DNA of 64,000 bases from an uncultured Sphingorhabdus sp. (lineage in GTDB: Bacteria; Pseudomonadota; Alphaproteobacteria; Sphingomonadales; Sphingomonadaceae): positions 722,578 through 786,577 of the forward strand of contig CANLOL010000001.1 in the NCBI GenBank assembly GCA_947492905.1, read 5' to 3'. Position 1 is the stretch's first letter, and the number at the start of each line of letters is the position of its first letter. Made by a program: the position numbers and the translations under genes. Below, one piece after another: positions 34,516-44,325 of the stretch. Under the pieces are notes generated by a model that had not been told where the DNA came from, did not search any database, and saw only the letters and a list, made by a program, of their open reading frames with translations.

Positions 34516-35565
34516 ATGAATTTTAGTAATAAATTACTCTTACTTGTTGGATTATTGCTACTACCATCACAGCTATTTGCACAGGAATCAGCGCAAGAAC
34601 CACAAGCGCCAGTTGTAGCGCCAGTGACGCCAGCTCCTGAAGCCCCCGTTGCAAATGACGCTCAACCTGTTGCAGATAGTGCAACTGAAGCCTCTGATGG
34701 CGCAAAATATGTTCCTATGGATGCGACGCCAGGATTTGGCATGCCCACCGATAAAGCGATAGATTTCCAAGATCAAAAAAATGATCTGGGCCAGCGTGCT
34801 TATTGGATTAACAATTATATTTTATTGCCAATCATTACGGTTATCTCGCTTTTTGTTTTGGCATTGCTGTTTTGGGTTATCGTTCGCTATCGCCGTAAAG
34901 CTAATCCAGAGCCTTCAAAAACAACGCATAATACCATGATTGAAATTTTGTGGACGGGCATACCGGTTCTTATCTTGCTTGGTATTGCTATCCCATCGAT
35001 TGATTTATTGGCAAAGCAATTTGAACCAGCGCCCAAAAATGCGGTAACGGTCAAAGCGATTGGCTATCAATGGTATTGGGGTTTTAACTATCCCGATCAT
35101 GGCGATTTCGAAGTGGTTGCCAATATGCTCAAAGAAAAAGAAGATGTAGCCGAAGGCGAGCGTTATCGTACCGATGCAGATGGCCCTCAACTATTAGCAA
35201 CGGATAATCGCATGGTTGTGCCGGCTGGTGTTCCCATTCGTTTGCAAACAACAGCGGCTGATGTGATCCATAGCTTTGCTATTCCATCGCTTTGGTTCAA
35301 ATTGGATGCTGTTCCGGGTCGATTGAATGAAAAAGCTCTGATGATTCCAGAGCCGGGCGTTTACTTTGGTCAATGTAGTGAGCTTTGCGGTGCATTGCAT
35401 GGATATATGCCAATAGCGATTGAAGCTTTGCCGCCAGAAGAATTTGCGGTTTGGGTGAAAGAGCAGGGCGGCAGCATGCCAGCAGACGCCGTTGCAGACG
35501 CGCAAGCTGCTGAACCAGCAACAGAGCCAGCAACTAAGAATGAAGTAGCGGCAGAAGCCGGTTAA
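34516..35565 (+). CDS. ctaC: Cytochrome c oxidase subunit II
   Basis: A 349-residue subunit II of the aa3-type cytochrome c oxidase, accepting electrons from cytochrome c at the CuA centre. A signal peptide (residues 1-22) is followed by a Pro/Ala-rich linker, two membrane helices (about 95-120 and 138-158), then the periplasmic cupredoxin domain. CuA ligands are visible in DVIHSFAIPSLWFKLDAVPG and GVYFGQCSELCGALHGYMPIAIE. A Pro/Ala/Glu-rich C-terminal tail ends the protein. It is the first gene of the oxidase operon. Confidence 0.97.
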   Translation: MNFSNKLLLLVGLLLLPSQLFAQESAQEPQAPVVAPVTPAPEAPVANDAQPVADSATEASDGAKYVPMDATPGFGMPTDKAIDFQDQKNDLGQRAYWINNYILLPIITVISLFVLALLFWVIVRYRRKANPEPSKTTHNTMIEILWTGIPVLILLGIAIPSIDLLAKQFEPAPKNAVTVKAIGYQWYWGFNYPDHGDFEVVANMLKEKEDVAEGERYRTDADGPQLLATDNRMVVPAGVPIRLQTTAADVIHSFAIPSLWFKLDAVPGRLNEKALMIPEPGVYFGQCSELCGALHGYMPIAIEALPPEEFAVWVKEQGGSMPADAVADAQAAEPATEPATKNEVAAEAG

Positions 35566-35592
35566 GATATTAGAGATAGTGAGGTCAAAAAT

Positions 35593-37251
35593 ATGACAAC
35601 AATAGCTGCAAATCCATCTGATCTTCATGAACATGATTCAGACCATAAGCCCGCATTTTTTGCTCGTTGGTTTATGTCAACCAACCATAAAGATATTGGC
35701 ACACTCTATTTAATATTCGCCATTATAGCGGGTATTATTGGCGGTGCTATTTCTGGCATGATGCGGGTTGAGCTCGCTGAACCTGGCGTTCAATATTTGG
35801 GCACTTGGGCAAGCTGGCTCTCTGGTTCAGAGGCGACATGGAATGAAGCATTGCATATGTGGAATGTGTTGATAACGGCGCACGGCCTTATCATGGTCTT
35901 CTTCATGGTGATGCCTGCTATTATCGGCGGTTTTGGTAACTGGTTTGTGCCGCTTATGATTGGTGCGCCTGATATGGCGTTTCCGCGTATGAACAATGTC
36001 AGCTTTTGGCTTACTGTTGTAGCATTCATAATGTTGCTGGGTTCAACCTTTGTCCCCGGCGGTACTGGCCTTGGCGCTGGTACGGGTTGGACGGTCTATG
36101 CTCCATTATCCACCAGCGGATCGGTTGGACCTGCTGTTGATATGGCCATCTTTTCTCTCCACTTGGCGGGTGCAGCTTCGATTTTGGGTGCTGTAAACTT
36201 TATCACCACCATCTTTAACATGCGCGCACCGGGCATGACATTGCACAAAATGCCATTGTTCGTTTGGTCTGTGCTTGTAACGGCTTTCTTATTATTGCTC
36301 GCATTGCCAGTATTGGCGGCGGCGATTACCATGCTATTGACGGATCGTAATTTTGGAACAGGCTTTTTTGATGCGGCCCAAGGCGGCGACCCTGTTTTAT
36401 ACCAACATCTATTCTGGTTCTTTGGTCACCCCGAAGTTTATATTATGATCTTACCAGGTTTTGGTATCATCTCACAAATCGTATCAACCTTTAGCCGCAA
36501 GCCTGTCTTTGGTTATCTTGGTATGGCTTATGCTATGGTAGCGATTGGCGTGGTTGGCTTTGTTGTGTGGGCGCACCATATGTTCACCACAGGCATGACA
36601 GCCAATGTGAAAATTTACTTCACAGCAGCCACAATGGTTATTGCTGTGCCTACGGGCATTAAAATCTTCAGCTGGATTGCCACTATGTGGGGCGGTTCAA
36701 TATCGTTCAAAACGCCAATGCTATGGGCTATCGGATTTATCTTCATGTTCACCGTAGGCGGCGTAACAGGTGTTGTTTTGGCCAATGGTGGTTTGGATGA
36801 TGCTTATCATGATACTTATTATGTGGTGGCGCATTTCCACTATGTGCTTTCGCTAGGTGCGGTATTCTCACTCTTTGCTGGTTTCTATTACTGGTTTGGT
36901 AAAATGAGCGGCCGTATGATTAATGAATTTTTGGGTCAGCTGCATTTCTGGATATTCTTTATCGGTGTGAATGTATTATTCTTCCCCATGCACTTCTTGG
37001 GTAACAATGGTATGCCGCGCCGTATTCCAGATTATAACTCGGCCTATGCTTATTGGAATGAAATTGCATCATTAGGCTATGCCATCATGGCGGTTGGTGT
37101 TGTAATCTTCTTTATCAACGTATTTTATTCTCTATTCTTTGGTCCAAAAGCCGAAGGTAATTATTGGGGCGAAGGTGCCACAACGCTAGAATGGACATTG
37201 TCTAGCCCACCACCTTTCCACCAATTTGAAACATTGCCAGAGGTTAAATAA
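35593..37251 (+). CDS. ctaD: Cytochrome c oxidase subunit I
   Basis: A 552-residue heme-copper oxidase catalytic subunit with about twelve membrane helices. Haem and CuB ligands are seen in [18 protein letters not shown] (His of low-spin haem), [18 protein letters not shown] (CuB His and the covalently linked Tyr, with the K-channel), [10 protein letters not shown] (two CuB His) and [16 protein letters not shown] (haem His pair). The D-channel entrance [12 protein letters not shown] is present. It lies 27 bases downstream of ctaC with GTGAGG before the start. Confidence 0.99.
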   Translation: MTTIAANPSDLHEHDSDHKPAFFARWFMSTNHKDIGTLYLIFAIIAGIIGGAISGMMRVELAEPGVQYLGTWASWLSGSEATWNEALHMWNVLITAHGLIMVFFMVMPAIIGGFGNWFVPLMIGAPDMAFPRMNNVSFWLTVVAFIMLLGSTFVPGGTGLGAGTGWTVYAPLSTSGSVGPAVDMAIFSLHLAGAASILGAVNFITTIFNMRAPGMTLHKMPLFVWSVLVTAFLLLLALPVLAAAITMLLTDRNFGTGFFDAAQGGDPVLYQHLFWFFGHPEVYIMILPGFGIISQIVSTFSRKPVFGYLGMAYAMVAIGVVGFVVWAHHMFTTGMTANVKIYFTAATMVIAVPTGIKIFSWIATMWGGSISFKTPMLWAIGFIFMFTVGGVTGVVLANGGLDDAYHDTYYVVAHFHYVLSLGAVFSLFAGFYYWFGKMSGRMINEFLGQLHFWIFFIGVNVLFFPMHFLGNNGMPRRIPDYNSAYAYWNEIASLGYAIMAVGVVIFFINVFYSLFFGPKAEGNYWGEGATTLEWTLSSPPPFHQFETLPEVK

Positions 37252-37302
37252 CGACCAAAAGTAAAGAGGTTGACGTAATAAAAGGCACTATTGCCACACA
37301 AT

Positions 37303-37328
37303 ATTAATGGGCCTGCGGGTCCATTAAT
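37303..37328 (+). promoter_or_regulatory. Strong RNA hairpin between ctaD and ctaB
   Basis: ATTAATGG at 37303-37310 pairs with CCATTAAT at 37321-37328, and the inner bases extend the stem by a G-U and two G-C pairs around a small loop. No T-run follows, so it is not a classical terminator. It may stabilise the ctaCD message or set the amount of ctaB and downstream products by processing. Confidence 0.6.
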
Positions 37329-37345
37329 TGCATCAGGTGTATTGA

Positions 37346-38272
37346 ATGAAACAGGCTTTGACACATGACCATTATATTCCTGCCGATTGGCGGGATTTTT
37401 GGGCGTTGACGAAGCCGCGTGTAATGAGCTTGGTTGTATTTACGGCTTTATGCGGACTATTGGCGGCTCCGGGCAATATCCATCCCGTGATTGGGTTCAC
37501 TGCTATTTTATGCATTGCATTGGGCGCGGGTGCATCGGGGGCGCTTAACCAATGGTATGAAGCGGATCTTGATGCAAAAATGAAACGTACCGAGAAACGC
37601 CCATTGCCCGATGGCCGTATGGAAAAACAATCGGCTTTGCATTTTGGTGTTGGCTTGGCGGCATTCTCTATATTGATTATGGCCGTTGCCGTTAACTATT
37701 TATCAGCCGCCATTTTGGCCTTTTCAATATTCTTTTATGCTGTTGTATATACGGTATGGCTCAAACGTTCGACCCCGCAAAATATTGTCATTGGCGGCGC
37801 AGCGGGGGCATTCCCGCCGCTCATCGGTTGGGCAGCGGTAAGCGGTGATGTGACCATCATGCCGATATTATTATTTGCGATCATATTTTTATGGACGCCG
37901 CCGCATTTTTGGGCCTTGGCCTTATTTATGAAGTCTGATTATGGCAATGCGGGTGTTCCTATGTTGCCTGTGGTTGCTGGACGCCGCACCACACGCAATC
38001 AAATTTTCTATTACACATTCCCGATGATATTGGCTGCACTGGCGCCTTTCATATTGGGCTATGCGGGTATTTTATATGGCATTACCGCTGCTGTGCTCAA
38101 TGCAATTTTCCTTATTTTTGCGGCTCAGGTTTGGCGCAATGAGAGCGATGATATTGCTACTATGAAACCCGAAAAACGCCTCTTTGCTTTTTCAATATTA
38201 TATTTGTTTATATTATTTGGCGTATTAGCTGCGGATAATATGCTCAGCTTTGCTAAGGTTGCTTATCTATGA
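37346..38272 (+). CDS. ctaB: Protohaem IX farnesyltransferase (haem O synthase)
   Basis: A 308-residue UbiA-family membrane prenyltransferase that turns haem B into haem O for the oxidase. The first aspartate motif region is [25 protein letters not shown] (about 71-95); the second half carries [31 protein letters not shown]. About nine membrane helices are visible. The gene follows ctaD in the oxidase operon and overlaps the next small gene by four bases. Confidence 0.98.
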   Translation: MKQALTHDHYIPADWRDFWALTKPRVMSLVVFTALCGLLAAPGNIHPVIGFTAILCIALGAGASGALNQWYEADLDAKMKRTEKRPLPDGRMEKQSALHFGVGLAAFSILIMAVAVNYLSAAILAFSIFFYAVVYTVWLKRSTPQNIVIGGAAGAFPPLIGWAAVSGDVTIMPILLFAIIFLWTPPHFWALALFMKSDYGNAGVPMLPVVAGRRTTRNQIFYYTFPMILAALAPFILGYAGILYGITAAVLNAIFLIFAAQVWRNESDDIATMKPEKRLFAFSILYLFILFGVLAADNMLSFAKVAYL

Positions 38273-38490
38273 GCGATGATCCCAATAGCATAAAAGCAAG
38301 CGCCTCCGATAAAAAGCCTGCCCCAATCATTGATGGGGAAGCCAAAATCATTGGCCGTTTTAATGCTGAGCAATCACAGCAAATCAGAGAACGCCAAAAA
38401 GCACGCTCCAATATGATGGGTATCATATTAATGAGTCTGTGCGTTTTATTCTTTGCAATAACGATAGTGAAAATAGGAGTATGGGGATGA
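38269..38490 (+). CDS. Small membrane protein of oxidase operon (CoxF-like position)
   Basis: Seventy-three residues: a polar, Lys-rich N-terminal part with a [17 protein letters not shown] stretch, then one membrane helix (about 45-66, [19 protein letters not shown]). It starts in an ATGA overlap with ctaB and ends in an ATGA overlap with ctaG, so its translation is tightly tied to the assembly factors. Small single-pass proteins at this place are common in alphaproteobacterial oxidase operons; the function is unknown but probably in oxidase assembly. Confidence 0.85.
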   Translation: MSDDPNSIKASASDKKPAPIIDGEAKIIGRFNAEQSQQIRERQKARSNMMGIILMSLCVLFFAITIVKIGVWG

Positions 38491-39065
38491 GCACAACCTT
38501 ATTACCCAATGGCACTCAGCAAAAGGATAATCTTAAAACTGGACTAATGGCTGGTGCTTTGGCCGTTGGAATGGTTGGTTTGGGTTTTGCAGCCGTGCCA
38601 TTATATCAAATATTCTGCCAAGTAACCGGTTTTGGCGGCACGACGCAGCGCGTTGATGCGGCTACTGCTTCCGCAGTGCAAACCAGTGCAGCCTTTATGA
38701 ATGTGCGTTTTGATGCGAATCACAGCCGCGCTTTGCCATGGGAATTTAGACCAGAGCGCAGCGTAGAGCGTGTGGCCGTTGGTGCGCGTGATATGTCTAT
38801 CTTCATCGCGAAAAATTTAAGCGACAAAGATGTGACGGGCACAGCGACATTTAATGTAACACCCGTTCAAGCGGGCAAATATTTTAATAAGATTCAATGC
38901 TTTTGTTTCACCGAACAAGTCTTAAAAGCAGGCCAGCAAGTGCGCATGCCAGTGCTTTATTATGTGGACCCAGCCATTTTGACAGATCCAGATACAAAAG
39001 ATATCGAAGAAATAACCTTAAGCTATACCTTCTTCCCTGTAGACCCAGAGGAAAAGGGAAGCTAA
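38487..39065 (+). CDS. ctaG: Cytochrome c oxidase assembly protein CtaG (Cox11)
   Basis: About 192 residues from ATG 38487, which has AGGAG seven bases upstream and overlaps the previous stop; earlier in-frame ATGs are too close to this ribosome site. One membrane helix (about 20-42) precedes an immunoglobulin-like periplasmic domain that delivers copper to CuB of subunit I. The copper motif is FNKIQCFCFTEQVLKAGQQVRMPVLYYVDP (C-x-C-F). TLSYTFF near the end is typical. Confidence 0.97.
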   Translation: MSTTLLPNGTQQKDNLKTGLMAGALAVGMVGLGFAAVPLYQIFCQVTGFGGTTQRVDAATASAVQTSAAFMNVRFDANHSRALPWEFRPERSVERVAVGARDMSIFIAKNLSDKDVTGTATFNVTPVQAGKYFNKIQCFCFTEQVLKAGQQVRMPVLYYVDPAILTDPDTKDIEEITLSYTFFPVDPEEKGS

Positions 39066-39097
39066 GAGATGATTAATAATTAAATAGGGATAACGCC

Positions 39098-39958
39098 ATG
39101 TCAGGTGCAAAAAATCACGATTATCATATTTTACCGCCGAGTATCTGGCCATTATTTGGTTCATTTGCGGCGCTAACCATGTTTGGCGGACTGGTCATGT
39201 GGTTTACTGGCGCACCATATGCCTCATTAGTGGGCGGAGCTGGTTTCATTGCTGTATTGTTCACATTTTACAGCTGGTGGGTTGATGTTGTTAACGAAGC
39301 GCATGCTGGCGATCATACCCCTGTGGTGCAATTGCATTTGCGCTATGGCATGATTTTATTCATCGCATCCGAAGTGATGTTCTTTGTCGGTTGGTTTTGG
39401 GCTTGGTTCGATTATTCCTTATTCCCGCAACCTCTAGTTTTCGAAGATGGTGCTGTCACCAACATGTTTGGCCAACCTGGAGCTGATTTATTAGCGCAAT
39501 GGCCACCACAGGGCATGGAAGTTTTGGATGCACTTAAATTACCATTGCTTAATACGCTTATATTGCTTTGCTCTGGTACAGCCGTAACATGGGCGCACCA
39601 CAGCCTTATCAATGGCGACCGCAAAGGCTTGAAACAAGGCCTGTGGCTCACCATCGGTTTGGGCGTATTATTCTCTTTCATCCAAGCATATGAATATGCT
39701 GTAGCGCCATTTGGTATGGCAGGTTCAAACTATGGCAGCGCATTTTATATGGCCACTGGTTTCCACGGTTTCCATGTATTGGTTGGCACAATATTCTTAA
39801 TCGTTTGTCAGGTGCGCGTTTACAAAGGCCATTTCACACCGCAGCAGCATTTTGGTTTCGAAGCTGCTGCTTGGTATTGGCATTTCGTTGACGTTGTATG
39901 GTTGTTCCTCTTTGCCACCATCTATGTATGGGGCGGTTGGGGCGCACCGGTTCATTAA
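39098..39958 (+). CDS. ctaE: Cytochrome c oxidase subunit III
   Basis: A 286-residue subunit III with seven membrane helices. Conserved features are the start KNHDYHILPPSIWPLFGSFAALTMFGG, RYGMILFIASEVMFFVGWFWAWF, NTLILLCSGTAVTWAHHSL, GSAFYMATGFHGFHVLVGTIFLIVC and HFGFEAAAWYWHFVDVVWLFLF. Subunit III stabilises subunit I and feeds its proton path. Its TAA shares one base with the ATG of the next gene. Confidence 0.99.
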   Translation: MSGAKNHDYHILPPSIWPLFGSFAALTMFGGLVMWFTGAPYASLVGGAGFIAVLFTFYSWWVDVVNEAHAGDHTPVVQLHLRYGMILFIASEVMFFVGWFWAWFDYSLFPQPLVFEDGAVTNMFGQPGADLLAQWPPQGMEVLDALKLPLLNTLILLCSGTAVTWAHHSLINGDRKGLKQGLWLTIGLGVLFSFIQAYEYAVAPFGMAGSNYGSAFYMATGFHGFHVLVGTIFLIVCQVRVYKGHFTPQQHFGFEAAAWYWHFVDVVWLFLFATIYVWGGWGAPVH

Positions 39959-40419
39959 TGAACGATAGCATCGATCCAGATATTAAAGAGAGGCAGTCGT
40001 TAATAGCGGCTGCCTTTTTTGGTAATTGCCCAAGGTGTGCTGAGCGCACATTATTTGATGGCGTGATGATCGGCGGGGGCGCCAATTTTGCTCCGAAATG
40101 CACGCATTGCGATTTGGATTATGACGCTTTTAATGTTGGCGATGGGCCAGCAGCATTCATCACATTTCTTATGGGTGCATTGATAGTCACATTGGCTCTA
40201 ACGCTCGAATTATCGCTCCAACCTCCATTTTATGTGCATGTCCTGTTATGGGTGCCGCTTACTATAGTGATGACGATATTATCTTTGCGCGTGGCCAAAG
40301 GCGCGCTCATTACGCTCGAATATCGCAACAAGGCCAAAGAAGCCGTCTCTGCGGCTGTTAAAGAGATAGTATCAGCGGATGAGAAAGAGGCACTATCAAC
40401 GGATGGTAATGATGCGTAA
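39958..40419 (+). CDS. DUF983 domain protein
   Basis: About 153 residues from ATG 39958. The DUF983 family regularly follows subunit III in alphaproteobacterial oxidase operons. A zinc-ribbon-like pair is visible: FGNCPRCAERTLFDG (C-x2-C) and FAPKCTHCDLDYDAFNVGDGPA (C-x2-C). Two membrane helices follow (about 60-80 and 88-108) and then an Ala/Glu/Lys-rich tail. Probably an inner-membrane factor for oxidase assembly; no biochemical role is established that I know of. Confidence 0.93.
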   Translation: MNDSIDPDIKERQSLIAAAFFGNCPRCAERTLFDGVMIGGGANFAPKCTHCDLDYDAFNVGDGPAAFITFLMGALIVTLALTLELSLQPPFYVHVLLWVPLTIVMTILSLRVAKGALITLEYRNKAKEAVSAAVKEIVSADEKEALSTDGNDA

Positions 40420-41023
40420 CATACCCATTATAGCAACGATAATCGCATTATTGGCTATTGGCACGATGATCCGTCTTGGCTTTTGGCAATTGGATCGATT
40501 GGATGAGAAACAGGCAATATTAGAAAAATATGGCAATGCCTCTTCCTTGGAAGAAATCACCTATCCGACACTTTATGATAGCGAGGATTTGCCTTATTAT
40601 CGCCGCTCGTCCGTCAATTGTTTCGAGGTTATAAGCTGGTCGTCTGTATCGGGTAAGAATGTCCGCGATGAATCGGGTATTGCCCATATTGCGCAATGCA
40701 AAACCGCTGGCGCAGAAGGGCCCGGTGCAGAAGTCGCCGTGGGGTGGAGCAAGTCTCCAGACAATCCAAAATGGCAAGGGGGATTGGTCAATGGCATTAT
40801 ATCCCAAGGCCGCGTGCAGCCGATAAAATTAACGGTGCAGCAACCAGTAGAGGGTTTGGAGATGCTGAAAGCACCTGATCCTGCCAATATACCCAACAAT
40901 CATTTCCTCTATGCGATACAATGGTTCTTATTCGCATTTTTCGCAGCGATAATTTATATATTTGCAGCGCGTAAGAAAATGAGGCAAAAAAAATTGGCCG
41001 AATCCAGCGATCCAGCCAATTAG
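40412..41023 (+). CDS. SURF1 family protein
   Basis: About 203 residues starting at MRNIPIIATII (another ATG lies one codon earlier). SURF1 helps insert haem A into oxidase subunit I. A membrane helix at the N-terminus (residues 3-21, with LGFWQLDRLDEKQAIL just after, the family hallmark) and one near the C-terminus (FLYAIQWFLFAFFAAIIYIFA) bracket a periplasmic domain. It is shorter than many SURF1 proteins and contains two cysteines in the middle. It overlaps the DUF983 gene by eight bases and ends the operon. Confidence 0.92.
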   Translation: MRNIPIIATIIALLAIGTMIRLGFWQLDRLDEKQAILEKYGNASSLEEITYPTLYDSEDLPYYRRSSVNCFEVISWSSVSGKNVRDESGIAHIAQCKTAGAEGPGAEVAVGWSKSPDNPKWQGGLVNGIISQGRVQPIKLTVQQPVEGLEMLKAPDPANIPNNHFLYAIQWFLFAFFAAIIYIFAARKKMRQKKLAESSDPAN

Positions 41024-41043
41024 AAATTCCGATTATAATATTA

Positions 41044-41592
41044 TCAGCGCGGTGATAATACCATCAACATTTGGCGGCCTTCGAGTTTCGGCATAGCCTC
41101 TACTTTAGCGGTTTCTTTGGTATCTTCTTGGACGCGGTTTAACAGCTCCATGCCCAATTGTTGGTGCGACATTTCACGGCCACGAAAGCGCAAAGTAATC
41201 TTCACCTTATCGCCATTATCGATAAATTGATTCACCTTTTTCATCTTCACCATATAATCATGGGTATCGATGTTGGGGCGCATTTTAATTTCTTTAATAT
41301 CTTGAGTCTTTTGGCTTTTACGAGCCAGATTGGCTTTCTTTTGCGCTTCATATCGATATTTACCGACATCTAGAAATTTACATACGGGCGGATTGGCATT
41401 GGGGGAAACTTCCACCAAATCGAGGCCCGCTGCTTTTGCCTGCTCTATCGCTTCGTTACGGTATAATGTGCCCAAATTTTCTCCGTCGCCATCGATAACA
41501 AGCACTTTTTCAGCTTGGATAAGTTCATTGAAGCGCGGTCCACTTTTCGTGGGAGGCGTGGGTCCACGCCGGGTCGTTGGGGTAGCGATAAT
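41044..41592 (-). CDS. infC: Translation initiation factor IF-3, apparent AUU start
   Basis: IF-3 binds the 30S subunit and proofreads the initiator tRNA-start codon pairing. From the GTG at 41505 the frame gives 153 residues, too short: homologous sequence (KSGPRFNELIQAEKV) continues upstream with no ATG, GTG or TTG in a suitable place. An ATT at 41590-41592 has GGAG six bases before it and gives a 182-residue protein of normal size; an in-frame TAG lies eight codons further up. AUU is the known, autoregulated infC start in E. coli. The rest is typical: SPNANPPVCKFLDVGKYRYEAQKKA and LRFRGREMSHQQLGMELL. It is the third gene of thrS-DUF305-infC. Confidence 0.9.
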   Translation of the reverse strand: MIATPTTRRGPTPPTKSGPRFNELIQAEKVLVIDGDGENLGTLYRNEAIEQAKAAGLDLVEVSPNANPPVCKFLDVGKYRYEAQKKANLARKSQKTQDIKEIKMRPNIDTHDYMVKMKKVNQFIDNGDKVKITLRFRGREMSHQQLGMELLNRVQEDTKETAKVEAMPKLEGRQMLMVLSPR

Positions 41593-41713
41593 ACATTCTC
41601 CGTAATTGTTAATCTAATGCTTGGTAGCGATGTTATATCTATTAATAAAGCCTATTGGTTAATAATCCATCTAACGTGCTGTATTGGCAACATAGCGGCG
41701 CTTTGATGAACCC

Positions 41714-42133
41714 TTAATGACCCATAGCGCTATGGTCTATATCTTGTGGGATTTCTATTGGTTTTAGATTGCGTTCTTTTAGCCAATTTTTCATCCATGC
41801 TATTTCTTCTTCTTGGGCCTTGATAACATTGCGGGCTAATTCTTTGGCCTCTTCATCATCGCCATGCTCTAATATGATATTGGCCATATCCACTGCGCCC
41901 TGATGATGCGGTATCATGCCTTGGATGAATGCAATATCGGCGTCTTCATGAATGATGCCCATGCCTTTGTGCATTTGCGCATTGACCTTTGTGTAGGCTT
42001 TTTGCGCTTCATTTAGATTGGCATTTGATGCGGCGGTTGTTTCGCTATCCGCTGCAGGTGCTCCGTCATTTTTAACGACAGTTCCGCATGCGCTCAAAAA
42101 AATGGCTAAGCTTAAAATGATGCTTTTTTTCAT
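41714..42133 (-). CDS. DUF305 lipoprotein, copper-related
   Basis: About 139 residues from MKKSIILSLAIFLSACGT, a signal peptide with lipobox LSAC. The DUF305 domain is seen in HKGMGIIHEDADIAFIQGMIPHHQGAVDMANIILEHGDDEEAKELARNVIKAQEEEIAWMKNWL, with the M-x2-H-H metal-like motif. DUF305 proteins are ferritin-like four-helix proteins often near copper genes. It lies between thrS and infC on the same strand, an unusual place. Confidence 0.92.
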   Translation of the reverse strand: MKKSIILSLAIFLSACGTVVKNDGAPAADSETTAASNANLNEAQKAYTKVNAQMHKGMGIIHEDADIAFIQGMIPHHQGAVDMANIILEHGDDEEAKELARNVIKAQEEEIAWMKNWLKERNLKPIEIPQDIDHSAMGH

Positions 42134-42173
42134 AAACACTCCTTCAAATTATCACGAATAAATATCTTAATGA

Positions 42174-44192
42174 TCATCCCCGTAAATCAGGCGCAGTAGC
42201 TTCTTCTTTTAGCATTTCTACTGCCTCATCAATGGTTAAAAACTGCTGCTGCTTTTCGCCCAATCGGCGCAGCGCAACCTTGCCTTCCTCGGCCTCACGC
42301 ATACCCACGACTAATATATTGGGTATTTTACCCACGCTATGTTCGCGCACTTTATAATTGATTTTCTCATTGCGCAAATCGCTCTCTACGCGAATACCAG
42401 CAGCGCGTAATTTATCGGCCACTTGCATCGCATAATCATTCGCATCGGTGACAATGGTGGCGACAACCGCCTGCGTCGGGGCGAGCCAGAGCGGTAATTT
42501 ACCAGCAAAGCTCTCAATCAATATGCCAATGAAGCGCTCATAGCTGCCAAAGATAGCCCTATGCAGCATGACGGGGCGATGCCGCGCGCCATCTTCGCCA
42601 ATATAAGTGGCGTCTAATCTGTCGGGCAATACGCGGTCAGATTGGATTGTGCCGACTTGCCAAGTGCGGCCAATGGCATCGGTCAAATGCCATTCCAATT
42701 TAGGAGCATAAAATGCGCCTTCGCCCTCTAATATTTCCCAGCCATATTCTTCGGTTGCCATACCAGCGGCCACCACAGCATCGCGCAGCTCATCTTCGGC
42801 TTTGTCCCAATCTTCATCGCTACCAAACCGTTGTTCAGGGCGGGTCGCCAATTTGATGCTATATTTTTCAAAACCTAGGTCTTTGTAGATGCCATCGGCG
42901 AGCTCACAGAATTTGCGCACTTCATCGACGATCTGATCTTCGCGGCAGAATATATGCGCATCATCTTGGGTGAATTGGCGCACGCGCATCAATCCATGCA
43001 AAGCGCCGTGCGGTTCATTGCGGTGACAACAGCCATTTTCATAAATGCGCTGCGGCAGGTCACGATAGCTTTTGATGCCTTGTTTGAAAATCAGCACATG
43101 GGCAGGGCAATTCATCGGCTTCATCGCCATCAAATCAGCCTTGCCAGAGAATATCGCTTCATCATCATCGGCATTGGGCACTTCATCGGGAACGACGAAC
43201 ATATTCTCGCGATATTTGCCCCAGTGACCCGATTGTTCCCATTGGCGCGCATCCATAAGCTGCGGCGTTTTCACTTCTTTATAACCGCCCTCATCAATCT
43301 TGCGGCGCATATATTGCTCTAGCTCTTGCCAAATGACATAGCCCTTTGGATGCCAAAAGCATGATCCTTGGGCCTCGGCTTGGAAATGGAACAAATCCAT
43401 CTCTTGACCCAATTTGCGGTGGTCGCGTTTGGCGGCTTCTTCGAGCATCAATAGATGCGCATTAAGCTGCTTTTTATTCAGCCAGCCCGTGCCATAAATA
43501 CGCGTTAATTGCGCATTTTTTTGATCGCCGCGCCAATAAGCGCCCGCAACGCGCATCAGCTTGAACGCTCTCGGGTCAAGTTTGCCCGTGCTAGGCAGAT
43601 GCGGGCCACGGCACATATCGAGCCAAGCGCCTTCGCTATTCGGCTCACCCGACCAATAGACGCTTAATTCTTCATCATCGGGTAATTCGCCGGCCCATTC
43701 GGCCTTAAAAGTTTCGCCTTCCTTGCTCCACTTTTCAATCAGCCTATCGCGCTCCCAAACTTCACGGACCAATGGTTTGTCGGCCTTGATAATCTCGCGC
43801 ATTTTTTCCTCAATCGCGGGCAGATCATCCATAGTGAATGGCCCGCGGCTCTCGGGCGCCATAACATCATAATAGAAACCATCATCAGTCGCTGGACCAA
43901 AAGTGATTTGCGTACCGGGGAACAGGGCTTGAACCGCCTCTGCCAATACATGTGCATAATCATGCCGTGCTAGCTCCAGAGCATCTTCTTCATCGCGCGC
44001 TGTGATGAGCGCCAATGCGGTATCACTATGCAGCGGCATCATAAGATCGCGCACTTCACCGTCAATTTTTGCGGCTAAGGCTGCTTTGGCCAAACCAGGG
44101 CCAATATCCGCAGCAATTTGTGCAGGGGTCGTACCAGCGGCCACTTCGCGGGCGCTGCCATCGGGTAGGGTTATTTGTATCATTTCACTCAT
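42174..44192 (-). CDS. thrS: Threonyl-tRNA synthetase
   Basis: A 672-residue class II aminoacyl-tRNA synthetase. Domains in order: TGS-like N1 (1-60), the editing domain N2 with [17 protein letters not shown] (zinc-site HxxxH region), the catalytic core from about 260 with [11 protein letters not shown], the class II motif 2 [30 protein letters not shown] and the motif 3 [22 protein letters not shown], and the anticodon-binding C-terminal domain. Length is normal. It is followed by a DUF305 gene and infC. Confidence 0.98.
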   Translation of the reverse strand: MSEMIQITLPDGSAREVAAGTTPAQIAADIGPGLAKAALAAKIDGEVRDLMMPLHSDTALALITARDEEDALELARHDYAHVLAEAVQALFPGTQITFGPATDDGFYYDVMAPESRGPFTMDDLPAIEEKMREIIKADKPLVREVWERDRLIEKWSKEGETFKAEWAGELPDDEELSVYWSGEPNSEGAWLDMCRGPHLPSTGKLDPRAFKLMRVAGAYWRGDQKNAQLTRIYGTGWLNKKQLNAHLLMLEEAAKRDHRKLGQEMDLFHFQAEAQGSCFWHPKGYVIWQELEQYMRRKIDEGGYKEVKTPQLMDARQWEQSGHWGKYRENMFVVPDEVPNADDDEAIFSGKADLMAMKPMNCPAHVLIFKQGIKSYRDLPQRIYENGCCHRNEPHGALHGLMRVRQFTQDDAHIFCREDQIVDEVRKFCELADGIYKDLGFEKYSIKLATRPEQRFGSDEDWDKAEDELRDAVVAAGMATEEYGWEILEGEGAFYAPKLEWHLTDAIGRTWQVGTIQSDRVLPDRLDATYIGEDGARHRPVMLHRAIFGSYERFIGILIESFAGKLPLWLAPTQAVVATIVTDANDYAMQVADKLRAAGIRVESDLRNEKINYKVREHSVGKIPNILVVGMREAEEGKVALRRLGEKQQQFLTIDEAVEMLKEEATAPDLRG

Positions 44193-44325
44193 AAAATACC
44201 GCTAGCCGAGCCGATGCGCCCTTTCAATAGAAAGCTTTGTAAATCCGCATTCAAATTGCCGCATATTCGCTTTTTATTTGCATGTTGCAGCGTCATGACT
44301 AGGCTTGATACTATAGGAGAGCATG

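Noticed and set aside
37270-37308. Promoter-like TTGACG between ctaD and ctaB
   Set aside because: No acceptable -10 box at 16-18 bases; the AT-rich match is too far away.
41039-41060. Inverted repeat TATTATCA/TGATAATA across the infC stop as a terminator
   Set aside because: AT-rich stem without a T-run; may be a weak end signal but cannot be supported.
44193-44322. T-box or attenuator leader before thrS
   Set aside because: No T-box sequence, no threonine-codon leader peptide and no terminator-like stem seen.
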